Assembly: GCA_003278195.1 (NCBI GenBank)
Contig: QCGE01000009.1
Span: 1 to 64,000 of the forward strand
Direction: 5' to 3'
DNA length: 64,000 nucleotides
Source: Prochlorococcus sp. AG-363-P08
Lineage (GTDB): Bacteria > Cyanobacteriota > Cyanobacteriia > PCC-6307 > Cyanobiaceae
Shown: in pieces, positions 8,822 to 19,612 of the stretch
How positions within the stretch are numbered: position 1 is the stretch's first letter
Layout of the letters: each line of letters begins with the position of its first letter
Program-made: the position numbers and the translations under genes
Notes under the pieces: model-generated
Databases searched by the model: none
What the model saw: the letters and a program-made list of their open reading frames with translations, nothing else
Told to the model about the DNA's origin: nothing

Positions 8822-9817
8822 ATGTCTGAAGCTGAATCACAAATCCAAGAAGAAACTTCTAACGAGAAGTCTGCTGCTGATGCTTTTTCAGTTCCTGCTG
8901 AAGAAACTTCAACTAGCCAAGAAGAACCACCAAAAAAATCAGACATAGATATTTTTATAGAGAATGCATTATTTGAGCTCCAAGCCAAGAGAAAAGAACT
9001 AAAGCAAGAAATCAATGAATTATCAAACAAAAAGAGTCAACTAGAAGAAGAAATTAAAAGTACCTTCTCTGGGCAATCAGATGCAATTGCAAGACGAGTT
9101 AAAGGGTTTCAAGAATATTTAACAGGTGCACTCCAAAACTTATCTCAATCTGCTGAGCAACTAGAACTAGTTGCTCAGCCAGTCGTTGTCCAACCTTCAC
9201 CTCTTGACAAGAATAATACTGAAATTACGGAAGATTTTAATCAAGATTCATCTGCCACAAATGCAATTTCAGAAACTTTCAAACCAGATGAAGAGCTTAT
9301 TAGAGAATGTCTAGAACAATTTCTAGGTCAACCTGATTTCTACGCTTCTCCCTGGAAATTCAGGAGAAGCATAATAAGAAAAGATACTGAATTATTAGAA
9401 GATTGGTTCTTCAGTCAAGGAGGAAGAGGAGCACAGCCAAGCAGAGGCAACAGATCAAAAAATATCCTTATAAGTTCAGCAATAATCTCAATTCTTGGCG
9501 AACTATATGGTGATCGTTTTCAAACACTTGTACTGGCAGGCCAACCTGAGCGGCTTGGGGAATGGAGGAGAGGGCTCCAAGATGCATTAGGGCTAGACAG
9601 AGAAGATTTTGGTCCAAACAGTGGGATTGTACTTTTTGAGAGAGGGGATGCTTTGGTTGAACGTGCGGATCGACTCGAAGAGAGAGGAGAAGTACCTCTA
9701 ATAATTGTTGACGCTGCAGAACAAGTAATAGACATCGCAGTTTTACAATTTCCTATTTGGATAGCCTTTGCTGCTACTCCAGAAGAAATATACGAAGAAG
9801 AAGAACTACTCAGATGA
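8822..9817 (+). CDS. DUF3086 family protein
   Basis: A 331-residue protein restricted to cyanobacteria. The N-terminal 45 residues are acidic and low complexity. A coiled coil follows (about 55-110, IENALFELQAKRKELKQEI), then the conserved DUF3086 core from FLGQPDFYASPWKFRRSI to the end, with RGDALVERADRLEERGEVPL. No catalytic motif is recognised. The stop codon overlaps the start of plsY by 4 bp (ATGA), indicating translational coupling and one operon with the genes from 6216 to 10440. Confidence 0.87.
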   Translation: MSEAESQIQEETSNEKSAADAFSVPAEETSTSQEEPPKKSDIDIFIENALFELQAKRKELKQEINELSNKKSQLEEEIKSTFSGQSDAIARRVKGFQEYLTGALQNLSQSAEQLELVAQPVVVQPSPLDKNNTEITEDFNQDSSATNAISETFKPDEELIRECLEQFLGQPDFYASPWKFRRSIIRKDTELLEDWFFSQGGRGAQPSRGNRSKNILISSAIISILGELYGDRFQTLVLAGQPERLGEWRRGLQDALGLDREDFGPNSGIVLFERGDALVERADRLEERGEVPLIIVDAAEQVIDIAVLQFPIWIAFAATPEEIYEEEELLR

Positions 9818-10440
9818 CAATCAATTCCATTTTTTCTTATGCAGGAATCCTTTTTATAGGCTATCTACTTGGCTCATTTCCAAGTGGTTACTTGGCTGGA
9901 CGCTGGCTTTCAGGAATTGACATTCGTGAACTGGGTTCAGGGTCTACTGGAACCACAAATGTTCTTCGCTATGTAGGAAAAAAAGCTGCTATTGGAGTGT
10001 TCCTCTTAGATGTAATTAAAGGTATTGCTGCCATTCTTATTGCAAGAACTTTCTTAGCTGGAGACCAATGGCAAGTAGCAACAGGTCTTTCTGCATTAGT
10101 CGGTCACATTTGGCCTGTTTGGCTTCAATGGAAAGGAGGCAAGGCAGTTGCTACTGGTCTTGGAGTACTCATAGGGATTTCTTGGCCAGTTGGAGCCGCC
10201 TGCTTCGGAGTTTTCTTAACTGTTTTATCGATTACTAAAATAGTTTCTCTATCAAGCATTATTGCCTCATTATGCTTACCCATACTTATGGCAATCAGTT
10301 TTAAATTTAGTCAATTTAGTGGAGCATATATGTCTGTTTCGTTAATGGCAATGGCAATAGTATTGTGGCGACATCGAAGTAACTTCAAAAGGATTTTAAA
10401 AGGGATAGAGCCTCGTATTGGGAGCTCATCAAAAGGCTGA
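9814..10440 (+). CDS. plsY: Glycerol-3-phosphate acyltransferase PlsY
   Basis: An integral membrane acyltransferase that moves an acyl group from acyl-phosphate to glycerol-3-phosphate, the first step of phospholipid synthesis. The family motifs are [45 protein letters not shown], with five or so hydrophobic helices. The true start is the ATG at 9814 overlapping the previous stop; an open frame from 9757 only extends into the DUF3086 gene. Length 208 aa is normal. The 3' end overlaps the end of pyrF by 12 bp (convergent). Confidence 0.95.
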   Translation: MTINSIFSYAGILFIGYLLGSFPSGYLAGRWLSGIDIRELGSGSTGTTNVLRYVGKKAAIGVFLLDVIKGIAAILIARTFLAGDQWQVATGLSALVGHIWPVWLQWKGGKAVATGLGVLIGISWPVGAACFGVFLTVLSITKIVSLSSIIASLCLPILMAISFKFSQFSGAYMSVSLMAMAIVLWRHRSNFKRILKGIEPRIGSSSKG

Positions 10441-11187
10441 CTCAATTTCTCTACAGCAATTAATGAACATTTCAGATGGATCATTAGCTCGTGTAATTGG
10501 CCTGCCAATAACCAAACGTGTAGCTCCTGCTTTTAATGCTTCTGATGGACACGTCACTCTTGCTTGATCATCTAGCGGATCTTTATTAAGACGAATTCCT
10601 GGAGTAACAAGCTCAAAAGGAAGAGGGTGAAGAAGACGAAGACTTTTTGCCTCCAAAGGAGAACAAATGCAACCGTCAAGACCAGCTTTTGCTGCCAAAG
10701 AGGCCATTTGCTCAACCCTTGAGCGAATGGATTGATTGATCCCTAATTCCTCTACAAAGCTCTTATCATCCCAACTTGTCAAGACAGTCACAGCAAGGAT
10801 TTTTGGCATTGAATAGCCTGCATCTGCAGCACCTTCAGATGCAGCTTCTTTAGCTAAAGAAAGAGCTTTAAATCCCGCAGAAGAATGAACGGTTAATAGC
10901 TCCGCTCCTGTTGCGGCAGCTCTTCTACAAGCACCTTGCAAAGTTGCAGGGATATCGTGAAATTTTAGATCTAAAAAAATACTCAGGCCCTTCTCACGTA
11001 ATTCCTCAAGGACACTTGGACCTTCGGTTAGAAATAATTCCAGCCCAACCTTTACCCACCTCAAACCAGAAATCCTAGAGACAAATGAGATCGCCTCCTC
11101 TCCATCCATCCCATCAAGAGCAACTATTATTTTTTCGGCCGAATCCAATTTTAAGTTAGTCAAATCTTTTATCAGCCTAATGATCAA
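10429..11187 (-). CDS. pyrF: Orotidine 5'-phosphate decarboxylase
   Basis: This enzyme performs the last step of de novo UMP synthesis, decarboxylating OMP. Catalytic motifs IIVALDGMD (Asp), WVKVGLELF (Lys) and [12 protein letters not shown] (Asp-Lys-x-x-Asp type) are present, with [17 protein letters not shown] and [11 protein letters not shown] near the C-terminus. Length 252 aa fits. The start appears to be TTG at 11187, sharing 4 bases with the tyrS stop (TTGA), so it is translated downstream of tyrS. The 3' end overlaps plsY. Confidence 0.95.
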   Translation of the reverse strand: MIIRLIKDLTNLKLDSAEKIIVALDGMDGEEAISFVSRISGLRWVKVGLELFLTEGPSVLEELREKGLSIFLDLKFHDIPATLQGACRRAAATGAELLTVHSSAGFKALSLAKEAASEGAADAGYSMPKILAVTVLTSWDDKSFVEELGINQSIRSRVEQMASLAAKAGLDGCICSPLEAKSLRLLHPLPFELVTPGIRLNKDPLDDQARVTCPSEALKAGATRLVIGRPITRANDPSEMFINCCREIESAF

Positions 11188-12431
11188 CTAGTCATGCGTC
11201 GAAAAGTCTTCTTACCTAATTGAAAAACTTTTCCAAGCAAAAGACTGCTTTCAGAAAATTCCATATTTGGGTCAGTTAGTTTTTGTCCATCTAATCGAAC
11301 TGCCCCACCTTTGATCTGCCTTCGAGCCTCACTTGAGCTTTGACATATACCAATCCGACTTAACAAATAAAATGCTTTAACTGGAAAATCAACTTCTGAA
11401 ATCGACACCTCAGGGACATCCGCATCATGGATTTTTGAGCCCCCAACTAAAGCTGCCGCATTCAACTGCGCAGCTTTAGCAGAGTCATGCCCATGACGAC
11501 TAGCTGTAACAGCAAGTGCCATAGCTTTCTGCCTATCACGAGGGTCATCAGAAAGTTCAGACTCATCAATATCTGTAAGCAAGGTCAGATAGCTTGTAAC
11601 CAGCTCGTCTGAGACCTTTTCTAGTTTTGAGTACATAGAAATTGGATCTTCATTAATTCCAACTGTGTTACCAAGGCTTTTGCTCATCTTTTGATTACCA
11701 TCCAGTCCAATCAATATCGGAAGCAATAAACCAAACTGGGGTCTTTGTTTGAAATAGCGCTGAAGATCCCTTCCCATTGCAATATTGAACTTCTGATCTG
11801 TCCCTCCAAGCTCAACATCTGCCCTTACCGCAACTGAGTCATACCCCTGAAGGAAGGGATAAAGAAACTCATGTAAAGAGATCGGAGTTCTTGCTTCATA
11901 TCTATTAGAGAAATCTTCCTTGGCCAACATTTGCCCAACCGTTGCATTAGCAAGCAAATCAATTAATTTCGCAAGATCAAGACCATTCAACCACTCACTA
12001 TTTTTACGGATTTCAAGTCGACCTGGTGTTGTGAAATCCAACAAAGCCCTATCTGGTGACTGACCGAGGCCAAGCTGAGAGAGGTATGTTTGAGAGTTAG
12101 CATCCACTTCCTCAGGGCTTAACTGGACCCTCGTTGTGCTTTTCCCTGTGGGATCGCCAATGCGCGCTGTAAAATCACCAATTATTAGAACTGCGGTATG
12201 CCCTGCATCCTGAAAAGCGCGTAACTTTCGAAAAAGGATGCTATGGCCTAAGTGTATTGAGCTAGAAGTTGGATCTATGCCTAACTTAATCCTTAGAGGA
12301 CAATTTTTATCTAAAGAATCATCTAAGCGAGCGGAAAGACTCTGATTCAAATCATGAGCATCTGCTGCTGGGAACAGGTCTACAGTGCCCCTCTCCAACC
12401 AGGAAGGGAGTGGTTTTAACTTATCGGACAT
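11184..12431 (-). CDS. tyrS: Tyrosyl-tRNA synthetase
   Basis: Class I synthetase charging tRNA-Tyr. Motifs seen: [23 protein letters not shown] (HIGH equivalent HLGH), [25 protein letters not shown] (KMSKS) and a C-terminal S4-type RNA-binding domain (about 345-412, [17 protein letters not shown]). The ATG at 12431 ([11 protein letters not shown]) is preferred over a TTG two codons upstream. It probably heads a transcript with pyrF; the DUF1825 gene lies 44 bp upstream in the same direction. Confidence 0.95.
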   Translation of the reverse strand: MSDKLKPLPSWLERGTVDLFPAADAHDLNQSLSARLDDSLDKNCPLRIKLGIDPTSSSIHLGHSILFRKLRAFQDAGHTAVLIIGDFTARIGDPTGKSTTRVQLSPEEVDANSQTYLSQLGLGQSPDRALLDFTTPGRLEIRKNSEWLNGLDLAKLIDLLANATVGQMLAKEDFSNRYEARTPISLHEFLYPFLQGYDSVAVRADVELGGTDQKFNIAMGRDLQRYFKQRPQFGLLLPILIGLDGNQKMSKSLGNTVGINEDPISMYSKLEKVSDELVTSYLTLLTDIDESELSDDPRDRQKAMALAVTASRHGHDSAKAAQLNAAALVGGSKIHDADVPEVSISEVDFPVKAFYLLSRIGICQSSSEARRQIKGGAVRLDGQKLTDPNMEFSESSLLLGKVFQLGKKTFRRMTS

Positions 12432-12475
12432 CTTCAAAAAAACCTCCTATAAGCCACTCGAAAAAAACTTTCCAT

Positions 12476-12802
12476 TCATCCTGACTCTGCTTCGAGTTGT
12501 TCCTTCATCCTTTCAAGAGTCTTGTTCATCTGTTCAAACATCTGCTCTGGTGTCACCCCAAACTGTCCAAGCTGAGTCCTAAGTTGCTCAACTGTCATCT
12601 TGGCCTGGAAATCTTCTGAAAGCTCAAATCGCTTCATGAAAACTCGATATCTCTCCATCAACCCTTCCATTGTTTCTATAAACATCTTTTTTCCTTCTCT
12701 ATCAAACTTTCCATAGTCAGATCCAAGTTGCATAAGCTCTTGGTAGTCCATAAAAAGCCTCTTGGCCTCCTCTTGCACAATTTCAGATTCAAAGAAGGCC
12801 AT
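12476..12802 (-). CDS. DUF1825 family protein
   Basis: A small, mainly helical cyanobacterial protein of about 108 aa with the family start MAFFESEIVQEEAKRLF and the acidic/basic helices DYGKFDREGKKMFIETMEGLMERYRVFMKRFELSEDF. Function unknown. The ATG at 12802 is chosen because family members begin with MAFF; another ATG lies four codons upstream. It lies upstream of tyrS-pyrF and may share the transcript. Confidence 0.88.
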   Translation of the reverse strand: MAFFESEIVQEEAKRLFMDYQELMQLGSDYGKFDREGKKMFIETMEGLMERYRVFMKRFELSEDFQAKMTVEQLRTQLGQFGVTPEQMFEQMNKTLERMKEQLEAESG

Positions 12803-13003
12803 TGATGCCAACATCACATTTAATGGGATTCTGCAAAATTCAGAGCGAATAAAACAGTGCGGATCAACGTAATAAAGCCTTCCAAAAGAAAAATCTTGCT
12901 GAATTGCAACATAGATGTCTCTTCTTACAGGGGTAGTACAAATAATGCGAAAGTTGAATTCTCAGTAAAACGAGCAAGGCCCCTAAAAAAGGATCGTATT
13001 TAA

Positions 13004-13612
13004 ATGTCAGGGACACGAGGGCAAGGCGAACTCTTTAGCAATTCTTCTGGGTTAGGCGGACAAGGACTAGAGGGAGGTCTCGAATTAACGGCAGACTGCC
13101 TAAAAATTTGGCAAAAACGACTCCAAAACCACCAAGCAATTCTGTTTAAAGAGAACTATCAAGAGGAAACTCAAACGTCTTTATTTTCTCCGGAATCAAA
13201 TAAACAAAACAAAAGCTTAGGCGAATCTTACCTGCAATTAGACCCTTTAAAATTAAATCCTTTACCAATTCACTTTTGGAAATGGCCAAAAAACTATCAT
13301 CATGGGCCCGCAATTTACCTAGTAATGGACTTGCCTGATGGTTTTGAAAAACCTATTTTACTTTATGTAGGGGAAACAATCGAAGCTAGTAAACGATGGA
13401 AAGGTGAGCATGATTGCAAAACGTACTTAGCTGCCTATTCAGAAGCACTTTCAAATGCAAAGATAACAATTAATCTCAGCATTCGTTTTTGGACTGATGT
13501 TCCCAGCTCTACAAAAGCACGTAGAAAACTTGAGCAAGAACTCATTCAAAGATGGCTTCCACCTTTCAACAAGGAAACTCGAGCCAGATGGGCTACCCCC
13601 TTCACTTCATAA
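13004..13612 (+). CDS. GIY-YIG nuclease-family protein
   Basis: The C-terminal half has the GIY-YIG fold in the order expected: AIYLVMDLPDG (strand with the GIY equivalent), LLYVGETIEASKRWKGEHDC (YVGET plus the Arg/Lys helix) and the late acidic position in KLEQELIQRWLPPFNKETR. The first 90 residues are a less conserved extension. The protein has no helicase or UvrC partner domain, so it is a stand-alone member. Catalysis (single-strand or branch cleavage) is inferred from the family only. It lies 46 bp upstream of pepA on the same strand. Confidence 0.75.
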   Translation: MSGTRGQGELFSNSSGLGGQGLEGGLELTADCLKIWQKRLQNHQAILFKENYQEETQTSLFSPESNKQNKSLGESYLQLDPLKLNPLPIHFWKWPKNYHHGPAIYLVMDLPDGFEKPILLYVGETIEASKRWKGEHDCKTYLAAYSEALSNAKITINLSIRFWTDVPSSTKARRKLEQELIQRWLPPFNKETRARWATPFTS

Positions 13613-13657
13613 AGTTGGCAAAGAACACAGCTAACATCAAAAAAACACTACCGGCAA

Positions 13658-15139
13658 ATGCAAGTTTCCATTAATCCTGGGACTTTGAACGAGTGGACTG
13701 GGAATCTTCTGCTTATTGGCATCCTAGAAAATGAGCTTCAAGAACATCTAAATCTTTTAGCTCACCGCTACGGGAAAGGAATAGACAAGAAAATCAAAGC
13801 AAATAAATTCAAAGGCAAATCGAATGATCTTTTATCTTTTGATTTATTAAATGAAGAAGAAGACAAAGTGATTCTTATAGGCCTAGGTAAATCAGAAAAC
13901 TTGAAAATAGAAACTTTAAGGAAAGCAATTGCAAAAGCTTCCCGTTTATTTATTGGCTCTAGCGGAAGACTTGGAATACATCTTCCATGGGAACTAGTAA
14001 ATCAAGGCAAGGCAGTGCAAGCAGTATCAGAAGCAACACGTCTTTGTTTTTTTAAGGATCAAAGGTTCATGAGTCAGCCTGAAGAACAAATCACACCTGA
14101 GCAGATAAATTTAATTGGGGTTAATGAGACATGGGAAGAAATTCTAGAAACTGTAAATCCAACTTGTGCTGGAGTAGAGCTAGCAAGAGAATTAGTTGGA
14201 GCTCCTCCAAATGAATTATCTCCTGAAGTTCTTGCGGAAACTGCGAAAAAGATTTCTGAAGAATTTGGCCTTAAACTAAAACTACTAGAAAGAGAAGAAT
14301 GTGAAAAGCTTGGGATGGGAGCCTATTTAGCCGTGGCTAAAGGTTCAGATTTGCCTCCTAAATTTATCCATCTAAAGTATCAGTCGAAAGGTGAAATCAA
14401 GAAAAAACTAGCCATTGTTGGGAAAGGTCTCACCTTCGACTCAGGCGGCTACAACTTAAAGGTTGGCGCCTCTCAAATTGAACTTATGAAATTTGACATG
14501 GGTGGAAGTGCCGCAGTTTTAGGAACAGCTAGAGCCATCTCAGAAATAAAGCCAGCAGGTATAGAGGTTGATTTTATTATTGCCGCTTGTGAAAACATGA
14601 TTAATGGTTCAGCTGTTCACCCAGGGGATATTGTCAAAGCCTCAAATGGAACAACTATTGAAATAAACAACACAGATGCGGAAGGTAGATTGACACTCGC
14701 AGACGCACTTGTATATGCATGCAATCAAAAACCAGATGCAATAGTAGATCTCGCTACTCTTACCGGAGCATGCGTAATCGCATTAGGCGATGAGATTGCT
14801 GGCTTATGGTCTAACAATGATTTGTTAGCTAAAGATCTTATTGCTTCAGCAAATACAACAGGCGAAGGTCTCTGGAGAATGCCTCTTCCTGCTTCATACA
14901 AAGAAGGGCTTAAGTCCCTTCTTGCAGATCTTAAAAACACTGGGCCAAGAGCAGGGGGATCAATTACTGCAGCACTTTTCCTAAAAGAATTTGTAGATGA
15001 AGATATCCCTTGGGCACATATAGATATTGCAGGAACTGTTTGGTCTGACAAAGGCAAAGGAGTAGATCCAGCAGGGGCGACAGGATACGGTGTTAGAACC
15101 TTAATTAATTGGATTTCAGCTCAACCATTAGTTAAGTAA
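13658..15139 (+). CDS. pepA: Leucyl aminopeptidase (cytosol aminopeptidase)
   Basis: M17 metallopeptidase that releases N-terminal residues from peptides. The C-terminal catalytic domain shows VGKGLTFDSGGYNLK, the signature NTDAEGRLTLADAL and WAHIDIAGT, covering the two-metal site and the catalytic Lys and Arg. Length 493 aa is normal. The N-terminal domain is less conserved, as usual. It stands after the GIY-YIG gene and may be co-transcribed with it. Confidence 0.95.
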   Translation: MQVSINPGTLNEWTGNLLLIGILENELQEHLNLLAHRYGKGIDKKIKANKFKGKSNDLLSFDLLNEEEDKVILIGLGKSENLKIETLRKAIAKASRLFIGSSGRLGIHLPWELVNQGKAVQAVSEATRLCFFKDQRFMSQPEEQITPEQINLIGVNETWEEILETVNPTCAGVELARELVGAPPNELSPEVLAETAKKISEEFGLKLKLLEREECEKLGMGAYLAVAKGSDLPPKFIHLKYQSKGEIKKKLAIVGKGLTFDSGGYNLKVGASQIELMKFDMGGSAAVLGTARAISEIKPAGIEVDFIIAACENMINGSAVHPGDIVKASNGTTIEINNTDAEGRLTLADALVYACNQKPDAIVDLATLTGACVIALGDEIAGLWSNNDLLAKDLIASANTTGEGLWRMPLPASYKEGLKSLLADLKNTGPRAGGSITAALFLKEFVDEDIPWAHIDIAGTVWSDKGKGVDPAGATGYGVRTLINWISAQPLVK

Positions 15140-15284
15140 AATAGAACTGAGAAAATTTACTAAATCAAAGCTACAATAAAAGTTTTGAAAATATATTTTT
15201 AAAACATACAATGAGAATCAAGTTTTTATCAAGATTTGCCTTTCATAGTATCCACTTAAAGAAGCAAAAAAATCTAAGCCAATT

Positions 15285-15497
15285 TCAAGAGACAGCAGCC
15301 TCTGAAGCAATGCCTCTACTCTTAATATGCTCTTCCAAAGAAATTGGAGCAGGAGACTCGAGAGCATGTATCTGCCAGCGCGCCCGATCCGAGCAAGCGG
15401 AAAGCACCCTTGCTAAGTCATCAGATGCCTCCTTTGGTGTTACATATGGGCCAATATGCCTAGTGACAAGACCATCTTTAATAGTCAGCAGATACAT
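15285..15497 (-). CDS. Conserved small protein, 70 aa
   Basis: A 70-residue soluble protein beginning MYLLTIKDGLVTRHIGPY. It contains PKEASDDLARVLSACSDRARWQIHALESP, a compact alpha/beta pattern that reads as genuine coding and is G+C-richer than its surroundings. The ATG at 15497 is preferred to an in-frame ATG seven codons upstream. Function and family name are not recognised. It is downstream of msrA on the same strand, but 134 bp separate them and AT-rich hairpin-like sequence lies between. Confidence 0.65.
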   Translation of the reverse strand: MYLLTIKDGLVTRHIGPYVTPKEASDDLARVLSACSDRARWQIHALESPAPISLEEHIKSRGIASEAAVS

Positions 15498-15631
15498 ACA
15501 TTCTCCTTCACATTTCACGTGCTAATGGTAAGGGATGCACCCGAAAAAAGGGATGGGTGAAAACCCGCATTTTTTTCAATGATTTATTGCTCATTTGATA
15601 CCATTTTTATATTTTTTTTATATTTGAGCAG

Positions 15632-16267
15632 TTAATCGGCCCAAGTTGCTGTCCTGCCTGCGTTGTCCCCCCATAGCTCATTTAGCCTTCGATCTCTTCC
15701 ACAATTAAATCTGTAAAATGAATATTTGAGTGAATTTAATTCTGCATAGTTTTGATGATAGTCTTCTGCAATCCAAAAAACCTTTGCAGGCTCAATATTT
15801 ACCTTTAACTGGTCTCGTGAAACTCCTAGTTCTGACGCTGCAGAATCAAGACTATTCTCAACTTCTTGTTCCTGATATTGATCTTTGGTGAAAATCACTG
15901 GCTTATAAGATTCCCCCCTGTCACAAAATTGACCGCCATTGTCTAAAGGGTCAATATTTCTCCAAAAACCTCTTAGAAGAGTTGGGTAGCTAATTTTCTG
16001 TGAGTCAAACTTTACTCTTACAGATTCCTGATGCCCAAAGTGATTTCGATAAGTGGGGCTAGAAGATGTACCACCTGAATAACCACTTTCAACAGAACTT
16101 ACGCCTGGCAATTCCTCTAAATCATGCTCAAGGCACCAAAAACAACCACCAGCAAAAATTGCTTCTTCATTTGCAGCCGTGACAACTAAAGGAGAACAGA
16201 GAAGAAGAGGAAAAATAAGACAAAAAGAGAATAAGAGTCTTATAGATGATTTATATAAAAGTCTCAT
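15632..16267 (-). CDS. msrA: Peptide methionine sulfoxide reductase MsrA, exported
   Basis: Reduces methionine-S-sulfoxide in damaged proteins. The catalytic motif GCFWC (Cys42) follows AIFAG, and the family segments [25 protein letters not shown] and [15 protein letters not shown] are present. Residues 1-32 form a signal peptide (hydrophobic [19 protein letters not shown], then TAA), so the enzyme probably acts in the periplasm or lumen. The start overlaps the lpxB stop by 4 bp (ATGA), which puts it at the end of the envelope operon. Confidence 0.94.
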   Translation of the reverse strand: MRLLYKSSIRLLFSFCLIFPLLLCSPLVVTAANEEAIFAGGCFWCLEHDLEELPGVSSVESGYSGGTSSSPTYRNHFGHQESVRVKFDSQKISYPTLLRGFWRNIDPLDNGGQFCDRGESYKPVIFTKDQYQEQEVENSLDSAASELGVSRDQLKVNIEPAKVFWIAEDYHQNYAELNSLKYSFYRFNCGRDRRLNELWGDNAGRTATWAD

Positions 16268-17445
16268 ATCTTTTCTAAAGAGTCCAAGATTGCTTCAGCA
16301 GCTCTTTTAGTAACACCTGGACTACCTAACATCTCACGAAGTCGATCATAACCTGCCAACATATCAAAACGTGCTCCTGAATTTTCTAAGAGATTCAATG
16401 CATTCTCCACCAAGGCATTTGGAGTGAACTCCTCCTGAACCAACTCAGGAACTAATCGTTCCTTAAGTAAAAGATTTACTGGCGAAATATGATCTACACG
16501 AAACTGGAGTATCTTCTTGGCTACAAATGCAGTAATTCGACTAACTTTGTATCCCACTACTTGCGGAACCCGATTTAACGCTAACTCCATATTTACTGTT
16601 CCAGATTTTCCTAACGCGAGTTCGGCAGCAGCAAATAAAAATGGTTTCATTTGATTGGATTCCTTAGCAGATAAAACCCTGCCATTAACACCAAAATCAG
16701 CCAAAGATTTACGAAGTGGTTTTTCAAAAGCTTCCAAGCCAGCGGGTATGAAAAACTTCAAACGAGGATCTTTAGCCTGCAAAAGTGATGCTGCCTTAAT
16801 CAAAGATGGCATTAAATATCGCAGCTCCTGTCTACGTGAAGCAGGCAAAAGAAGCACTAGACGATCGGATGGTTCCAAGCCAAGTCTTTTGCGTGCAATA
16901 GAAGAATCAGGAGGAGAGATAGTTGTATCCAGCATTGGATGACCAACCCAAGTCACAGCACCTCCTCTTTTCTTATAGAAATCTGCTTCATCAGGAAAAA
17001 TCGCAAGAATTTTATCTGTGAAACCTATTAAATCGGTAGTACCACCATCCCCCATTCTCCAAGCCCATTCTTGGGGTGCAATGTAATAAGTAATAGGGAT
17101 ATTAGGTAGATCGTTTCTTAATTTATTTCCAAGGCGAATATTTGGTCCCATGTAATCAATCAAAACCGCCGCGTCTGGCGGTCTATGCATTAATAACTTC
17201 TTAACTCTTCGCTGAACTCTCAAAGTAGGCAAAACAAAGGGAATTGCCTCCCAAAGACCAATTGCGCCCATTGGAGATGTGTCTGCTATTAATTCAGCAC
17301 CTGCAGATCGCATTCGAGGACCACCAAGCGCAAAAACCTCAAGATTGATAGAGCGTCTCTTAGCCTCTTTGTGAAGAGCTTCAATAAGAAGACCACCCTG
17401 AAGATCACCAGAAACCTCTCCAGTACTAACTAACAACCGCACCAT
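16264..17445 (-). CDS. lpxB: Lipid-A-disaccharide synthase
   Basis: GT19 glycosyltransferase that joins UDP-2,3-diacylglucosamine and lipid X in lipid A synthesis. Typical features are [12 protein letters not shown] near the start, [28 protein letters not shown] and [13 protein letters not shown]. The ATG at 17445 overlaps the lpxA stop by one base (TGATG); a TTG one codon earlier is possible. The length of 393 aa fits. It belongs to the run Omp85-lpxC-fabZ-lpxA-lpxB-msrA. Confidence 0.95.
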   Translation of the reverse strand: MVRLLVSTGEVSGDLQGGLLIEALHKEAKRRSINLEVFALGGPRMRSAGAELIADTSPMGAIGLWEAIPFVLPTLRVQRRVKKLLMHRPPDAAVLIDYMGPNIRLGNKLRNDLPNIPITYYIAPQEWAWRMGDGGTTDLIGFTDKILAIFPDEADFYKKRGGAVTWVGHPMLDTTISPPDSSIARKRLGLEPSDRLVLLLPASRRQELRYLMPSLIKAASLLQAKDPRLKFFIPAGLEAFEKPLRKSLADFGVNGRVLSAKESNQMKPFLFAAAELALGKSGTVNMELALNRVPQVVGYKVSRITAFVAKKILQFRVDHISPVNLLLKERLVPELVQEEFTPNALVENALNLLENSGARFDMLAGYDRLREMLGSPGVTKRAAEAILDSLEKI

Positions 17446-18299
17446 CAACGACTGGGGGCTATTGAAGGCATAGGGCCACGACGACCTCTTTGCATTGAAG
17501 CCTCCATAAAATCACAAAGATGTGCAGAGGAAGGCATTAAATCCTTTGTTCTAGCAAGCTTGAGTCCTTCAGCCAAAACATGATCAGATCTGTAAAGCAA
17601 ATTCCATACATCCTGAAGTTGCTTTAACTCTCCACCTTCTTTAGTCGGTGTAAGGCCCCTTCTCCTTAATCCAACTTTATTTAGGCCTCTGACACGTCCA
17701 GGATGACCTTCAACAAGGCAATAAGGGGGCACATCCCTGTCCACTCGCGTCATACCACCAACCATTGCCAATCCACCTATATGGACAAATTGATGAATTC
17801 CTAAGCATCCACCAATCACTGCCCTATCTTCAATCACTACATGTCCAGCTACCTGGATGCTATTTGACATTACAATTCCATCTCCTAATTCACAGTTATG
17901 ACCAAGATGGCAATAAGCCATCAAAAGATTTCGATCTCCTATTGTCGTTTTTTCTCCTTCATTAGTTGCACGATTTATCGTCACGCATTCGCGAATAGTG
18001 TTGTCATCTCCAATAACAACTTCTGTAGTAGCTCCTCTGTATTTAAGATCCTGAGGTTCTAAACCTAAACATGCACCAGGAAAAATTCGATTACTAGAGC
18101 CAATAGTTAGCCGACCATCCAAAACAACGTGAGGGCCTACCCAAGTATTTGCTCCAATCCTTACATCAGGACCAACAATCGCCCCTGGGCCAATGATTAC
18201 TCCAGGCCCCAACTCTGCATTCGAATCAACTACAGCTGAAGAATGAATCTGAGCAGGCGTTTCACTACTGAAGGATGAAGGATTACGAAACTCGTGCAT
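17445..18299 (-). CDS. lpxA: Acyl-ACP:UDP-N-acetylglucosamine O-acyltransferase
   Basis: First enzyme of lipid A synthesis, adding a 3-hydroxyacyl chain to UDP-GlcNAc. The left-handed beta-helix hexapeptide repeats are obvious from residue 16 on ([20 protein letters not shown]). The catalytic His lies in [16 protein letters not shown], and [15 protein letters not shown] is the conserved turn to the C-terminal helices. The 284-residue length is slightly longer than E. coli LpxA. It lies 5 bp from fabZ and overlaps lpxB. Confidence 0.95.
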   Translation of the reverse strand: MHEFRNPSSFSSETPAQIHSSAVVDSNAELGPGVIIGPGAIVGPDVRIGANTWVGPHVVLDGRLTIGSSNRIFPGACLGLEPQDLKYRGATTEVVIGDDNTIRECVTINRATNEGEKTTIGDRNLLMAYCHLGHNCELGDGIVMSNSIQVAGHVVIEDRAVIGGCLGIHQFVHIGGLAMVGGMTRVDRDVPPYCLVEGHPGRVRGLNKVGLRRRGLTPTKEGGELKQLQDVWNLLYRSDHVLAEGLKLARTKDLMPSSAHLCDFMEASMQRGRRGPMPSIAPSR

Positions 18300-18304
18300 A
18301 ACCC

Positions 18305-18760
18305 TCAGTCAACTAGTGAAAACATCAAATTGCCAGAGCAAACAAGCTGGCCATCAACAGTTGCCTCTGATTGCACTTTCCCAAAGCGCTTTCTTTTAAG
18401 GCTAAGCAATTCACAACTAATGATTAACTGATCTCCTGGGACTACGGGCCGACGAAAACGAACACCATCAATACCAGCAAAAACAAAGAGCCCCTTAGGA
18501 AGGTCTGGCATTTGCGTAACAATCAACCCCCCAACCTGAGCCATTGCTTCCACTATCAACACTCCAGGCATCAATGGCCTTCCAGGGAAATGGCCCTGAA
18601 ACTGGGGCTCATTCAATGTCACATTTTTGATTGCAACGGCTCGCTTCCCTTGTTCGTGCTCAATAACACGGTCAACCAGCGCGAAAGGGTATCTATGGGG
18701 CAATAAACCCATGATCTGTTCGCTGGTCAAGACTTGAGAATCTGAAGAGGAATTAGTCAA
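18305..18760 (-). CDS. fabZ: 3-hydroxyacyl-ACP dehydratase FabZ
   Basis: Hot-dog fold dehydratase of fatty acid elongation. The catalytic pair is visible as [20 protein letters not shown] with His57 and Glu71, and [12 protein letters not shown] near the start is typical. Length 151 aa is normal. The start is a TTG at 18760, four bases from the lpxC stop. Being placed between lpxC and lpxA, it shares control with lipid A synthesis, which competes for the same hydroxyacyl-ACP. Confidence 0.95.
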   Translation of the reverse strand: MTNSSSDSQVLTSEQIMGLLPHRYPFALVDRVIEHEQGKRAVAIKNVTLNEPQFQGHFPGRPLMPGVLIVEAMAQVGGLIVTQMPDLPKGLFVFAGIDGVRFRRPVVPGDQLIISCELLSLKRKRFGKVQSEATVDGQLVCSGNLMFSLVD

Positions 18761-18763
18761 AAT

Positions 18764-19612
18764 TTATTTAGTGCAAAGAGTGAGAAGAGAAGCCGCCAAG
18801 TCGGTATGCAGTTGATGAGACCCTCTATATACAACAACCTGAGCCTTGGGAAATCCAACAAGAGCCAGATCGCCAATGAGATCCAAAAGCTTATGCCTTA
18901 TAGGCTCATCAGAGAATCTCAATGGAGGATTTAACCATTCATCTCCATCGCAAACCAAAGCATTATCTAACGTGGCCCCCCTAATAAGTCCCGAATCACG
19001 AAGTTGTTCAACCTGATCCAAGAATCCAAATGTTCTTGCAGGTGCAATCTCCGTGACAAAATTTTCTGGGGTGAGCTCAATAGCCATCACCTGTCTACCT
19101 ATCGCTCCTTGGGGGAAATCAATTACTCCTACAAGACTAAATTTTTCTGAAGGTGTTGCGGTTATAACGCTTTTACCTCTATGGCATAACAGTGGTTCCT
19201 TCAAAACAATTCGACTGGGACGAGATGTGGGAGCTGCTGTTAAACCTACTTCGCTAATTGCTTCAACCCATTCAAGAGCTGAGCCATCTAATAGCGGCAC
19301 TTCCTCTCCGGAAACCTTTATCTCAACATGACTTAGACCGCATCCAGCTAATGCAGCGAGCAAATGTTCTACTGTCAACAAACGCTGGGAACCCAACTGA
19401 AGTGTTGTGCACAACAAACTCTCTCTAACTTGTGATGGTGAAAGCCTGATAGGCAAGGAATCTTTATCCATCCAAGACAAGTAATAGCCCGCTTTAGAGG
19501 AAGGCCCTAAATGCACCTCACACTCTTCACCCGTGTGCAATCCAACTCCCTTTCTAGAAACAACTCCAGCAAGAGTCCAAGCACTCAAATAGTCTGAAGG
19601 CCAAGTAATCAC
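18764..19612 (-). CDS. lpxC: UDP-3-O-acyl-N-acetylglucosamine deacetylase
   Basis: Zinc deacetylase committing UDP-acyl-GlcNAc to lipid A. Zinc and catalytic motifs are visible: TVEHLLAALAGCGLSHVEI (first His), LLDGSALEWVEAI and RHKLLDLIGDLALVG (second His and Asp). At 282 aa it has the usual cyanobacterial length. The GTG start at 19612 shares one base with the stop of the Omp85 gene. Confidence 0.95.
   Translation of the reverse strand: MITWPSDYLSAWTLAGVVSRKGVGLHTGEECEVHLGPSSKAGYYLSWMDKDSLPIRLSPSQVRESLLCTTLQLGSQRLLTVEHLLAALAGCGLSHVEIKVSGEEVPLLDGSALEWVEAISEVGLTAAPTSRPSRIVLKEPLLCHRGKSVITATPSEKFSLVGVIDFPQGAIGRQVMAIELTPENFVTEIAPARTFGFLDQVEQLRDSGLIRGATLDNALVCDGDEWLNPPLRFSDEPIRHKLLDLIGDLALVGFPKAQVVVYRGSHQLHTDLAASLLTLCTK

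Noticed and set aside
15211-15525. 104-codon plus-strand frame after pepA
   Set aside because: The minus-strand frame 15285-15497 has better protein-like composition, and the plus-strand product is Ser/Arg/Cys-rich like a shadow.
16655-16942. 95-codon open frame on the plus strand
   Set aside because: It is antisense to lpxB, whose motifs are unambiguous; composition is that of a shadow frame.
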